Assembly: GCF_900109355.1 (NCBI RefSeq)
Contig: NZ_FOBF01000007.1
Location: forward strand, 310,001-374,000
Direction of reading: 5' to 3'
Origin: Nonomuraea pusilla
GTDB lineage: Bacteria; Actinomycetota; Actinomycetes; Streptosporangiales; Streptosporangiaceae
Length of the DNA stretch: 64,000 nt
This document shows positions 48,401 through 55,895 of the stretch, piece by piece. A program made the translations under genes and the position numbers. Position 1 is the stretch's first letter, and the number at the start of each line of letters is the position of its first letter. The notes beneath the pieces are model-generated. The model did no database searches. It was not told the DNA's origin and saw nothing but the letters and a program-made list of their open reading frames with translations.

Positions 48401-49130
48401 TCTGGTCGCCCCACACCTGGGGCGAGGCGATGGGCAGGTCGGCGTACCAGTCGTAGAAGGACAGCAGGGTGCCGCCGATGAGCGACAGGAACCGGGTGCC
48501 CGCGGCGAACGAGGCCATCGACATCGCGGGGATGGGCGAGAAGCCGACCACCCGGTCGGGGCCGTGCTCCTTGACCGTGTGGACGTGCGCGGCGGCCATC
48601 AGCTCCAGGACCTCGTCCCAGCTCGACCGCACCAGGCCGCCCTTGCCGCGGGCCCGCTTGTACGCCCGCGCCCGCTCCGGGTCGCCGGTGATCTCCGCCC
48701 AGGCCAGCACGGGGTCGCCCAGGCGCTCCTTGGCCTCACGCCACATCTCCAGCAGCACGCCGCGCACGTAGGGGTAGCGCACCCGCGACGGGGAGTAGGT
48801 GTACCAGGAGAAGGACGCGCCGCGGGGGCAGCCGCGCGGCTCGTACTCGGGCGAGTCGGGGCCGACCGAGGGGTAGTCGGTGGCCTGGTGCTCCCAGGTG
48901 ATGAGGCCGTCCTTGACGAACACCTGCCAGGAGCACGAACCGGTGCAGTTCACGCCGTGGGTGGAGCGGACCACCTTGTCGTGCGCCCAGCGATCGCGGT
49001 AGAAGCGGTCCCAGGCGCCCTGGTCGATCTGGTGCAGGGTACGGCCGTCGGCCGAGATCTCGGCCTTGGTGAAGAACTTCCTTGCGGCGAGCAGCGGGCC
49101 CGTTCCGGGGATCCTGTCGATGTCAGTCAC
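45471..49130 (-). CDS. narG: Respiratory nitrate reductase alpha (catalytic) subunit
   Basis: A 1219-residue molybdopterin enzyme reducing nitrate to nitrite on the cytoplasmic side of the membrane. The N-terminal cluster motif is His58-Cys62-Cys66 and Cys101 (THGVNCTGSCSW, EPRGCPRGASFS), with a His replacing the first Cys as in NarG. GAGTNHWFHSDQIYRSFLTL and TGCQGVNGGGWAHYVGQEKV are cofactor-binding segments. No Tat signal is present, as expected. GTG 49130 is chosen because GAGGAAA precedes it and TDIDRIPGTGPLLAARKFF begins the family alignment. A DevR/DosR-type box lies 72 bp upstream. Confidence 0.95.
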   Translation of the reverse strand: MTDIDRIPGTGPLLAARKFFTKAEISADGRTLHQIDQGAWDRFYRDRWAHDKVVRSTHGVNCTGSCSWQVFVKDGLITWEHQATDYPSVGPDSPEYEPRGCPRGASFSWYTYSPSRVRYPYVRGVLLEMWREAKERLGDPVLAWAEITGDPERARAYKRARGKGGLVRSSWDEVLELMAAAHVHTVKEHGPDRVVGFSPIPAMSMASFAAGTRFLSLIGGTLLSFYDWYADLPIASPQVWGDQTDVPESADWWNSRYLIMWGSNIPVTRTPDAHFMTESRYRGTKVVAVSPDYADNVKFADDWLAPHPGTDGALAMAMGHVILSEFFRDRTTPYFAGYVRKYTDLPFLVTLERRGDAYVPRRFLTAADLGDESENAAFKTVLLDEETGRPVVPNGSLGFRWGAEGEGRWNLDLDGAEPALTLLGRAEGAVAVDLPRFDEGETEGGTAVRRGVPVTEVGGTLVTTVFDLLMAQYGVGRDGLPGEWPQSYDDATSPYTPAWAEEITSVPAATTVRIAREFARNAERTNGRSMIAMGAGTNHWFHSDQIYRSFLTLVLLTGCQGVNGGGWAHYVGQEKVRPVTGFQHLAFAFDWQRPTRHMAGTAFWYLATDQWRYERFGADELASPLGEGLFQGRSFADCNAQAARLGWLPSHPTFNRNPLKLADEAAAKGVPVAEHVVEELTSGRLGFAAEDPGDPANYPRVLTVWRANLLGSSGKGNEYFLRHLLGTDAETRNEETPEGQRPAEVTWREEPAEGKLDLLTAIDFRMTSTALFADVVLPAATWYEKHDLSSTDMHPFVHAFNPAIAPPWQARSDYDAFLSLADRFSELAALHLGRRTDVLAVPLTHDTPDELAQPGGRVRDWRKGECAPVPGRTMPKLVTIERDYPSVGERMRAVGPLFAELGLTTKAVTYRVEPELEYLRGKNGVTADGRISLSSADRMCEAILALSGTTNGRLATQGFETLERRTGTRLADLAAEHEGKRITFADTQSRPQPVITSPEWSGSETGGRRYSAFVINVERDKPWHTLTGRQQFFLDHDWMIELGEQLPAYRPPLNMHRHYGEQGDGEGAEVTVRYLTPHSKWSIHSEYQDNAYMLALSRGGPVIWMSVADAEAIGVKDNDWIEAYNRNGVVAARAVVSHRMPAGTVYMYHAKDRNVNVPLTEKSGRRGGVHNSLTRLLLKPSHLIGGYAQFTYAFNYYGPTGNQRDEVTVIRRRGQEVSY

Positions 49131-49201
49131 GGGATATTTCCTCGCCAGGGGGACAAGACGGTCATGTCCATAGCGTTCTGCCTGGCGGTGCCCGCCCGGC
49201 A

Positions 49202-49216
49202 GGGACGAAAGTCCCT
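49202..49216. promoter_or_regulatory. DevR/DosR-type box upstream of narG
   Basis: GGGACGAAAGTCCCT is symmetric over GGGAC-n4-GTCCC. On the minus strand a TATGGA -10 candidate follows (49167-49172), so the box would sit near -50, typical of an activator site for the nar operon. Confidence 0.7.
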
Positions 49217-49260
49217 TCGGGGCCGTCCGATGGACCATTCGACGGGCGAGGGGGCGTGGG

Positions 49261-49698
49261 TCAGGTGGCGGGGAGGGCGGCGGCGAGCAGGATGATGCCG
49301 ACCGAGCCGACCAGGGAGGCCACCGCCAGCGCGCGTGCCGTCCTCGCCAGGCCGCGCCCGATCGCCAGGCCGTGCAGCCCCGCCGCCGCCATGACGAGGC
49401 AGAACAGCAGCAGCTTCGCGGCGAGGACGCGGCCGTAACCGGGCTCGGCCAGCGACGCCCAGGTGACGCCCTTGTGCACGGCGATCGCGAAGCCCGTGGC
49501 GAGCTGCACCGGCAGGAACGCCGCCACCGTGAACAGGCCGAACCGCCGCCCGACGGCGCTCAGCACGCCGGCCCGCCGCTCGGGGTCGAGCAGGCGGCGG
49601 GCCAGCGGCAGCACCACGAGCGAGACCGTGAGCTGGCCGCCGACCCACAGGGCGGCGCCGAGGACGTGCAGGAACCTGACCACCGACCACCAGGTCAC
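49261..49698 (-). CDS. CopD-like small membrane protein
   Basis: A 145-residue protein with four helices and the opening TWWSVVRFLHVLGAALWVGG, which resembles the copper-resistance CopD domain and its heme-binding-like histidines (LHVLG, AVHKGVTW, GLHGLAI). Its GTG overlaps the stop of the NirK-like gene as GTGA, so it is made with that copper enzyme. Roles in copper delivery or electron transfer are plausible but unproven. Confidence 0.78.
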   Translation of the reverse strand: MTWWSVVRFLHVLGAALWVGGQLTVSLVVLPLARRLLDPERRAGVLSAVGRRFGLFTVAAFLPVQLATGFAIAVHKGVTWASLAEPGYGRVLAAKLLLFCLVMAAAGLHGLAIGRGLARTARALAVASLVGSVGIILLAAALPAT

Positions 49699-52379
49699 GG
49701 CGCGCTCACCTCGAAGACTCCGTGCGCGCCCGCCTCGGCGCGCGGCATCGCGTGATCGACGAACGGGTAGTGCCCGGCCTCCGGGAAGACCAGCTCCACG
49801 AAGCCGCCCTGCGCGGGCGCCAGGTCGAGCACCTGCGAGCCTCCCGGGCCGTCCTTGCCGCCGCCCGAGCCGTCCTTCCCGCCGCCCGGGTGGCCGCGGC
49901 GCAGCAGGTACGCGCCCTCCTTGTAGACGGTGTCGAACTGCCCGCCCACCACGTGGAAGGCCGTGCCGGTGCCGGGGCCCGCGGCCACCACCCAGACGCG
50001 CGCCCGCTCCCCCGTCTTCACCTTGATCGGGGCGTGGTCGTAGCCGGCGGCCGTGCCGTTGAAGGCCCACCCGTCGGGGCGGCTCTCGCGGATGCGCGCG
50101 GCCCGCGCCGGGTCGTCCGGCTGCCCGAGGTACACCTCGCCCTGGACGAGGACGAACTCGCGGTCGACCGCGGGCAGGCCGGGCGGGTCGATGACGACGG
50201 CGCCGTACATGCCGTTGGCGATGTGCTGGCTCATGGGCATGGTCGAGCAATGGTAGAGCCACGCCCCCGCGCGCTCCGCGCGGAACCGGTACGTCAGCCT
50301 CTCCCCCGGCTGGATGGTGCGCATCGGCTGGTCAGGGGCGAGCGCCCCGGCGTGGAAGTCGATGCCGTGCCCCATGGTGCCGTCGTTGACGAACGTCACG
50401 ACGAACACGTCGCCCACCTTGCCGCGCAGCACGGGCCCGGGGACGGTGCCGCCGAACGTCCAGACGCGCTGGCGCACGCCCGGCGCGACCTCCATGTCCG
50501 TCTCCTTCGCCCTGATCTCCACCCGGTGCTCGGTGCCGGAGGGCGCGGGCGGCAGCACGGGGTCGTACGGCTTCCACCCGGGTGACATGGGGGCCATGAC
50601 GTCCAGCGGGGCCGTGCCCTGGCCGGACGCGGGCGGGGTCGCGGCGGCCTGGTGCCCCGCGTGGCCCTGCGCCGACGGCGCCGCGGCCGTCTGGTGCCCG
50701 GCGTGGCCCTGACCGGCCGGCGCGGCGGCGGCCGGCGCCGACGGCTCGATCCGCATGGTCATCCCCGCCGCGCGGTGCCCGGCGACCGTGCACCAGCCGT
50801 CCACCGCCTCCCCCAGCGGGGCGAGCGTGAGCACCGCGGTCTGGCCGCGTCCGAGGAGCGGCGTCTGCTCGCCGGTGGCCAGGCGCAGGTCGTGGCGCTG
50901 GGCGTCGGCGTTGGTGACGCGCAGCGTCAGCACGGTGCGGCGCGCGGCCGTGATCACGGCGGGCCTGATCCGCATGCCGGACAGGGTCACCTCCACCGTC
51001 TGCCGGGCGCCGGGGCGCACGTCCACCTGGGCGGGCGCGGACGTCCCCGACATGGCGACGGCCACGGCGGCGGCGGTGAGCAGGCAGCCGAGCACGGCGC
51101 CGGCGGCGGCCGGCCCCGGATGGGCGCCGCGCCCGCCCGCCGGGTGGCGGGCGCGCCACAGCGCGGCCAGCGCCAGCACGACGAACGCCGCGAGCGCCCC
51201 CAGCACGAGCGCCCAGCCGAGCAGCGCGAGCGGCTCGGGCACGGGCAGCGCGAGCAGCGGCACGCCGAGGTTGGCCGCGGCCAGCCGGTACGGCCACCCG
51301 CGTTCCAGCAGGGCGGCGTGCTCCTTGAAGCGGACGGGCCCGCCGCCGAGCACCGCGGGCAGCAGGTGCATGAGCGACCCGAGCAGCACCTGCCCCGCGA
51401 ACCCGGCCAGCAGGAGCGGCAGCAGCGGGTCCAGCGCCGTGGACGGCTCGGCGGCGGGGCCGGAGGCGACCCGCGCGACGTCGGCGGCGAGGACGACCGC
51501 GAACCACGCGGCCCCCGCCGCGACGGTCCACGCCGCGCCGGTGTGCGGCCTGCGCCGCCGGGCCGCGTCGGCCAGCGGCACCACGGCCACGGCGACGCCC
51601 GCCGCGTACCCGGCCAGACCGGCCACGGCCACCCAGCGCTGCCCCAGCAGCAGCCCGGTGACGGCCACGGCCAGGCCGGGCACGGTCAGCCGCAGCGCCA
51701 GGCGCGAGCAGCGTCTCGTCCTGTCGGACATCCTGGTGCGCAGCACGGTGGGCCAGAGCGTGAACAGGGTGCCGAGCACGGTCAGCGCGACCCAGCCGAG
51801 CAGGTTGACCTGGGCGTGCGCGGCGTGCAGCCGCTCGTGCCCGGCGCCGTGCCAGACGTCGGCCGCCATGAGGCCGCCGAGCGTGCCGCCCACGGCGAGG
51901 GCGCCGGCGGCCGCCGCGTACCAGCCGATGACGTGCCCGAACCTGCCGGGCAGCGCGCGCCGCACCATGCGGGCGAGCGCGACGGCGTGCCAGACGACCA
52001 CGGCCACCACGGCGGCGGCCCCGGCGGCGGCCGCCTGCCAGGGGCCGACGGCGAGACCGGCCAGCACGGCCACGGCCCCGGCGTTCAGCCCGCCCAGCCT
52101 GGCCATGCTCCAGCGCTGGTCGGGCGTGGGGACCCGCAGCAGCGCGGCCGCGAAGTGCTCGCTCCAGATGAGGATGGCGCTGCTCACCGCGCCGAGCAGG
52201 AAGACGTGGACGACCAGCCAGCGCGGCGCGGGGAGCTGCGGTTGCGCCAGCACGACCACGGCGCTCAGCGCCAGCCAGGCCACGACCACCGCGTTGGCCC
52301 GCAGGTGCCACGACGCGCGGAACTGCCGCGGCGGCTCGGCCGTCCCCTTCTGCCCGATCTTGACCTCGACCGGCGGCAT
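49695..52379 (-). CDS. Membrane-anchored NirK-like copper nitrite reductase / multicopper oxidase
   Basis: An 894-residue fusion. Residues about 30-430 form 11 or so membrane helices with conserved His (WSEHFAAALL, HAAHAQVNLLGWVALTVLGT, GSLMHLLPAV). Next is a cupredoxin-like domain (RPGARQTVEVTLSGMRIRPA), a His-rich linker with two QGHAGHQ units, and a two-domain copper nitrite reductase. His710-Cys711 with SQHIANGM supplies type 1 copper, and DFHAG and FHVVGG contribute type 2 ligands. NirK reduces nitrite to NO, fitting the adjacent nar genes and narK. A Gly/Lys repeat (GGGKDGSGGGKDGPGG) interrupts the last domain. ATG 52379 follows GGAGGAAG. Confidence 0.85.
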   Translation of the reverse strand: MPPVEVKIGQKGTAEPPRQFRASWHLRANAVVVAWLALSAVVVLAQPQLPAPRWLVVHVFLLGAVSSAILIWSEHFAAALLRVPTPDQRWSMARLGGLNAGAVAVLAGLAVGPWQAAAAGAAAVVAVVVWHAVALARMVRRALPGRFGHVIGWYAAAAGALAVGGTLGGLMAADVWHGAGHERLHAAHAQVNLLGWVALTVLGTLFTLWPTVLRTRMSDRTRRCSRLALRLTVPGLAVAVTGLLLGQRWVAVAGLAGYAAGVAVAVVPLADAARRRRPHTGAAWTVAAGAAWFAVVLAADVARVASGPAAEPSTALDPLLPLLLAGFAGQVLLGSLMHLLPAVLGGGPVRFKEHAALLERGWPYRLAAANLGVPLLALPVPEPLALLGWALVLGALAAFVVLALAALWRARHPAGGRGAHPGPAAAGAVLGCLLTAAAVAVAMSGTSAPAQVDVRPGARQTVEVTLSGMRIRPAVITAARRTVLTLRVTNADAQRHDLRLATGEQTPLLGRGQTAVLTLAPLGEAVDGWCTVAGHRAAGMTMRIEPSAPAAAAPAGQGHAGHQTAAAPSAQGHAGHQAAATPPASGQGTAPLDVMAPMSPGWKPYDPVLPPAPSGTEHRVEIRAKETDMEVAPGVRQRVWTFGGTVPGPVLRGKVGDVFVVTFVNDGTMGHGIDFHAGALAPDQPMRTIQPGERLTYRFRAERAGAWLYHCSTMPMSQHIANGMYGAVVIDPPGLPAVDREFVLVQGEVYLGQPDDPARAARIRESRPDGWAFNGTAAGYDHAPIKVKTGERARVWVVAAGPGTGTAFHVVGGQFDTVYKEGAYLLRRGHPGGGKDGSGGGKDGPGGSQVLDLAPAQGGFVELVFPEAGHYPFVDHAMPRAEAGAHGVFEVSAP

Positions 52380-52495
52380 ATCCGCTTCCTCCTGACTCGC
52401 CCGCTGGTAAGGCCCGGGCGCGGGCACGCGCGGGCCTGGTCGCAGCGTAGGGCGGGGTCCCGTCCCCGGTGACGTGCTCAAGGTCCGCCGTCCGG

Positions 52496-52509
52496 GGGAC
52501 CAAAGTCCC
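52496..52509. promoter_or_regulatory. DevR/DosR-type box proximal to the NirK-like gene
   Basis: GGGACCAAAGTCCC is a perfect GGGAC-n4-GTCCC palindrome, 116 bp from the NirK-like start, in the divergent region shared with narK. Confidence 0.7.
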
Positions 52510-52555
52510 GCGTCCGGCGGCGCCGCGCGGTCCGGGTCCTTCAGCCGGGCGCTTC

Positions 52556-52569
52556 GGGACCAAGGTCCC
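52556..52569. promoter_or_regulatory. DevR/DosR-type box proximal to narK
   Basis: GGGACCAAGGTCCC is palindromic over all 14 bases, 80 bp before the narK start. Centres of this box and the previous one are exactly 60 bp apart. Confidence 0.7.
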
Positions 52570-52649
52570 TGACGGCCGGCGGCGGCCCGACGTGAAGGTG
52601 GAGCCGTCCCACGACACTCGGAACTCCTCGCACTCCACGGAGGCTCTGC

Positions 52650-53858
52650 ATGACCACGACGGCGCTGCCCGCCGCTCCCGAGACGGGCCCGGCCGCCGGG
52701 CCGCGCGCCCGGGTGACGGCGCTGGTGCTCGCCACCGCGGGCTTCGCGGTGAACTTCTGGGCCTGGGCGCTGCTCAGCCCCCTCGGACCCACCTACAAAG
52801 AGCTGCTCGCGCTGAGCCCCTTCGAGGTGTCGCTGCTCGTGGCGGTGCCCGTCGTGGTCGGCTCGCTCGGCCGGATCGTGCTGGGCGCGCTGACCGACAG
52901 GTACGGCGGACGCCTGATGTTCGCCCTGGCGAGCCTCGCCGGCGTGCTCCCCGTGCTCTTCCTCGCCTTCGCGCAGAGCTACCCGGCGCTGCTGGCGGGC
53001 GGCCTGGTGCTGGGCCTGACCGGCGCGACCTTCGCGATCGGCGTGCCGTACGTCAACGCCTGGTTCCCCCCGCAGCGGCGCGGCCTCGCGCTGGGCGTCT
53101 TCGGCATGGGCAACATCGGCACCGCGGTGTCCGGTTTCGCCACGCCGTGGCTGGCCGAGCGGTTCGGCCGCCCGGTGCCGTTCCTGGTGGTCGCGGGCGC
53201 GCTCGTCCTCATCGGCCTGGCCTTCCTCGCCGTGGGCCGCGACGCGCCCGGCACGCAGCCCGCGTCGGAGCCGTTCATGACCCGCTTCCTCGCCGCCGCC
53301 CGCCGCCGCGACACCAAGGAACTGGCCGGCATGTACGCCCTCACGTTCGGCGGCTTCGTCGCCTTCGGCGTCTACCTGCCCCTCTACCTCAAGGCCGGCT
53401 ACCACCTCAGCACGGCCGACGCCGCCGCCAGGGCCGCCGGGTTCGTCCTGCTGGCCACGCTCGCCCGCCCGCTCGGCGGCGCGCTCGCCGACCGGCTCGA
53501 CGGGCGCCGAGTGCTGGGCGTCGGGCTGGCCGTCGTCACCGCGTGCGCGATCATCGTGTCGTTCACGCCGGTCATGCCGGTCGCGACCGTCGCGTTCCTC
53601 ACCATGGCGCTGGCGCTCGGCCTCGGCAACGGCGCGGTGTTCGCCCTGCTCGGACGGGCCATCCCGGCGCCCATGGTGGGCAGCGCGACCGGCGTCGTCG
53701 GCGCGGCGGGCGGCTTGGGCGGCTTCCTCCCGCCCATCGTCATGGGCCTGATCCTGCAGGCCACCGGCTCGTACTCGATCGGGCTGATGCTGCTGGCGAC
53801 CATGGCGTTCGGGGCGTTCGTCTACTGCTGGTTCATCCTGGGCGTCCGGGGAGAATGA
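52650..53858 (+). CDS. narK: Nitrate/nitrite transporter (NarK family MFS)
   Basis: A 402-residue membrane protein with 12 helices. The first signature NFWAWALLSPLGPTYKELLA and the nitrate signature segments GNIGTAVSGFATPWLAERFG and GAAGGLGGFLPPIVMGLIL carry the conserved Gly-rich helices and Arg-containing stretches (GSLGRIVLGALTDRYGGR) of NarK. It brings nitrate in, or exchanges nitrite out, for NarG. Divergent from the NirK-like gene with two DevR/DosR-type boxes between. GGAGG precedes the ATG. Confidence 0.92.
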   Translation: MTTTALPAAPETGPAAGPRARVTALVLATAGFAVNFWAWALLSPLGPTYKELLALSPFEVSLLVAVPVVVGSLGRIVLGALTDRYGGRLMFALASLAGVLPVLFLAFAQSYPALLAGGLVLGLTGATFAIGVPYVNAWFPPQRRGLALGVFGMGNIGTAVSGFATPWLAERFGRPVPFLVVAGALVLIGLAFLAVGRDAPGTQPASEPFMTRFLAAARRRDTKELAGMYALTFGGFVAFGVYLPLYLKAGYHLSTADAAARAAGFVLLATLARPLGGALADRLDGRRVLGVGLAVVTACAIIVSFTPVMPVATVAFLTMALALGLGNGAVFALLGRAIPAPMVGSATGVVGAAGGLGGFLPPIVMGLILQATGSYSIGLMLLATMAFGAFVYCWFILGVRGE

Positions 53859-53872
53859 CCCGGGCACGACTG

Positions 53873-53924
53873 CGGTCACGCGGAAGAGGGGGCGCCTCCG
53901 GGCGCCCCCTCTTCCGCGTGACCG
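53873..53924. terminator. Bidirectional terminator, 24-bp perfect stem
   Basis: CGGTCACGCGGAAGAGG continues to GGGCGCC, then loop TCCG (53897-53900), then the exact reverse complement. It lies between the convergent narK and PNPOx genes. One of the strongest hairpins in the window. Confidence 0.85.
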
Positions 53925-53927
53925 GCT

Positions 53928-54353
53928 TCATCCGCCGGTGTGGAACCCGCTGATCAGCTCCGGCCTGATGCGCAGCACCAGGTCCACCCGCTCCCCCGGC
54001 CACGGGCGCAGCCGCTCCAGCGCGGCCGCCAGCTCGTCCTCGTCCTCCACCAGCCCGGCCCGCCCGCTGGCCACCACGCTCCAGCCCTGCCGCGTGGCGG
54101 GATCGACGGCGTCGGCCTCGTACACCACGAGCGACAGGCCGGACGAGCTCAGCGCGGAGGCGATCTCCGGCTCGTGCCGGACGCCGACCAGCAGGTGGTC
54201 GCCGTCCATGGTGTGGGCCACGAGCCTGATCGCGGGCCTGGCCCTGCTGATGAACACGATCCTGCCGAGACCGACGGTCCCGAGCAGGCGCAGTCCTTCG
54301 TCCCTGGAAAGGCCCGCGCTCGCGGGCACGGGCGGAGTGGTGTAGCACGTCAC
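53928..54353 (-). CDS. Pyridoxamine 5'-phosphate oxidase-fold flavin protein (paralogue)
   Basis: A 141-residue split-barrel protein (GLSRDEGLRLLGTVGLGRIV, FISRARPAIRLVAHTMDGDH, GWSVVASGRAGLVEDEDELA) clearly related to the 40022-40465 protein (both share LLG-x-V-x-LGRIVF-like and RPAIR-like segments and end RIRPEL/IVTGF-like). GTG 54353 is supported by alignment with the paralogue rather than by its weak ribosome binding site. A palindromic box begins 36 bp upstream. Likely binds FMN or F420; substrate unknown. Confidence 0.83.
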   Translation of the reverse strand: MTCYTTPPVPASAGLSRDEGLRLLGTVGLGRIVFISRARPAIRLVAHTMDGDHLLVGVRHEPEIASALSSSGLSLVVYEADAVDPATRQGWSVVASGRAGLVEDEDELAAALERLRPWPGERVDLVLRIRPELISGFHTGG

Positions 54354-54389
54354 GCCCTCACGCTGCCCGAGCGCGGGTCCTCCCTGGTA

Positions 54390-54403
54390 GGGACCAAGGT
54401 CCC
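54390..54403. promoter_or_regulatory. DevR/DosR-type box upstream of the second PNPOx gene
   Basis: GGGACCAAGGTCCC is identical over 14 bases to the narK-proximal box and lies 36 bp from the start codon, the same gap as at 40502. Confidence 0.7.
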
Positions 54404-54452
54404 GACTTTCCGACCGGCGCGGCGGGCGTCGGGGCGCCCCCCGCGCCGCCGG

Positions 54453-54881
54453 TCAGCCCTGGATGGCCTTGGTCTGGCCCTTCTGGATCTCCACCTTGCG
54501 TGGCTTGGCCCGTTCGAGCACCGGGACGCGCAGCGTCAGCACGCCGTTGTGGTAAGCGGCGTCGATGTGCTCGGTGTCGAGGTGCTCGGACAGGTAGACG
54601 CGCCGCACGAACGTGCCCATCGGGCGCTCACGGACGAACAGCCGCTCGTCCTCGCCGACCTCCTCCTCGCGGCGCGCGCTGACGCTCAGCACGCCGCGGT
54701 CGACGGTGACCTCGATGGAGTCGGGCTCGACGCCCGGCAGGTCGAGGCGCAGGACGACGTCGTCGGCGCGGCGCACACCGTCCAGCGGCATGACCGCGGT
54801 GCCCTCGGGCGTCCGGCCGGCCAGGCGGTTGAACTGCCGCTCGAACTCCTGGACGAACGGGTCGATCGACGTCAGGAACAT
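54453..54881 (-). CDS. hsp20: Hsp20 / alpha-crystallin family chaperone
   Basis: A 142-residue small heat-shock protein. The alpha-crystallin domain runs from DDVVLRLDLPGVEPDSIEVT through RGVLSVSARREEE to AAYHNGVLTLRVPVLERAKP, ending in KVEIQKG. The short N-terminal arm contains VQEFERQFNRLAG. It holds unfolded proteins in oligomers. GAGGAGG lies five bases before the ATG. A TGTC...GACA palindrome upstream resembles RheA-type operators. In mycobacteria the hypoxia regulon includes such a chaperone (HspX). Confidence 0.92.
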   Translation of the reverse strand: MFLTSIDPFVQEFERQFNRLAGRTPEGTAVMPLDGVRRADDVVLRLDLPGVEPDSIEVTVDRGVLSVSARREEEVGEDERLFVRERPMGTFVRRVYLSEHLDTEHIDAAYHNGVLTLRVPVLERAKPRKVEIQKGQTKAIQG

Positions 54882-54934
54882 CTCAACCTCCTCACTACTC
54901 CTCGGATGGCCATGAACTTCTCAGTTCCAGGTTA

Positions 54935-54956
54935 TGTCCGCCTATAGAGGCAGACA
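54935..54956. promoter_or_regulatory. TGTCCGCCT-n4-AGGCAGACA operator candidate for hsp20
   Basis: An inverted repeat with one mismatch, 54 bp upstream of hsp20, overlapping a possible minus-strand -10 (TATAGG). The outer TGTC/GACA halves recall the RheA operator of Streptomyces hsp18. Confidence 0.45.
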
Positions 54957-55010
54957 AGCCCGTTACATGGGGTCTGACCTGGGCAAATACTGGATTTTTC
55001 GCAGCTCATA

Positions 55011-55038
55011 CCAAAGTCGGCCAGAGGTCCGACTTCGG
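55011..55038. promoter_or_regulatory. Degenerate palindrome CCAAAGTCGG-n8-CCGACTTCGG
   Basis: The arms match except for one base and resemble half-sites of the DevR/DosR-type boxes (AAAGTC, GACTT). It lies midway between hsp20 and the small membrane protein gene at 55100. Confidence 0.4.
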
Positions 55039-55099
55039 TCGCGCGGGACGACGCCTCCGGCCGATTCGGGCGAGGACGCCCCGCGCCTACCGTCGAGAC

Positions 55100-55330
55100 A
55101 TGCGCCAAGCCATGAAGCTCCTGGGACTGCTGATGCTGCTGGAAGGGATCAGCGGAGCCCTCGACCACGTCGCCGTGCAGCCGTTCTTCGGCTTCGTGCT
55201 CAACGCCTTCAACCGCCTCGTCGTGGAGCGCGTCAGCGCCTTCGAGGGCGTGGAGGTCTTCGCCAACCTCTCCCTGGCCGCGCTGGGAGCCGCGGTCATG
55301 ATCGCGGCGGCACGGGTGCGGCCCTCGTGA
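55100..55330 (+). CDS. Small membrane protein
   Basis: A 76-residue protein with a hydrophobic N-terminal helix (MKLLGLLMLLEGISGALDHV), a middle amphipathic stretch (FVLNAFNRLVVERVSAFEGV) and a second helix (FANLSLAALGAAVMIAAARV). No domain is recognised. The composition is that of a real two-helix membrane protein rather than a GC by-product. ATG 55100 lacks a strong ribosome binding site. Its last 35 bp overlap the convergent gene. Confidence 0.55.
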   Translation: MRQAMKLLGLLMLLEGISGALDHVAVQPFFGFVLNAFNRLVVERVSAFEGVEVFANLSLAALGAAVMIAAARVRPS

Positions 55331-55775
55331 CCACGGCGAACACGACGGAACAGACGAGGAACCCGGCGGACACCGCGCCGAACCCCGCCCAGAACGAGCT
55401 CAGCGTCGTGCCGAGGTCGATGCCCAGCAGCAGCGCGGCGACCAGCCCGGCCGCCACGCCGGAGACGAGCGCGGGGACGTACCCGGGCGGCCTGTGCGCG
55501 ACGGCGCCCGTCAGCGGCAGCAGCAGCGGGAGCAGCGCGATGCCCCAGCCCGCCGTGGGCTCGCCGAACAGGGCGATCCGTACGGCCGACACGGCGGCGG
55601 CGACGCCGATGGCGGCCACCGTCCAGACGACGAGCCTGACCGGCCCGTAGCCGTGGCCCGTCGTCTCCCCCGCGGCGTGCGGGTCGCCGCCGAACGTCCA
55701 GTAGGCCAGCAGCTCGACGACCATGCCGCCGAGGTCCGGCCGCTCGCCGGGGCCGCCCTGGTCCTCCTGCGGCAT
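55296..55775 (-). CDS. Hypothetical polytopic membrane protein
   Basis: A 159-residue protein with an acidic N-terminus (MPQEDQGGPGERPDLGGMVV) and four predicted helices (LVVWTVAAIGVAAAVSAVRI, WGIALLPLLLPLTGAVAH, YVPALVSGVAAGLVAALLLG, FGAVSAGFLVCSVVFAVVTR). AGGAAGGA precedes the ATG with good spacing. I recognise no family. It converges on the preceding small gene. Confidence 0.65.
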   Translation of the reverse strand: MPQEDQGGPGERPDLGGMVVELLAYWTFGGDPHAAGETTGHGYGPVRLVVWTVAAIGVAAAVSAVRIALFGEPTAGWGIALLPLLLPLTGAVAHRPPGYVPALVSGVAAGLVAALLLGIDLGTTLSSFWAGFGAVSAGFLVCSVVFAVVTRAAPVPPRS

Positions 55776-55895
55776 GCGGATTCCTTCCTGCCGGGTGCGT
55801 GGCGGGGTGCCCGCGAGAACGGCGAGACAGACCTTGGCCCGTCCCGATCAAGATCATTGTAGCCTTCCCGGTGACCGGCGGATCGGAGGAGAACC

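Noticed and set aside
45456..49295. Plus-strand open frame of 1279 codons opposite narG
   Set aside because: Val/Gly/Arg/His-rich shadow of narG codons with no recognisable motif.
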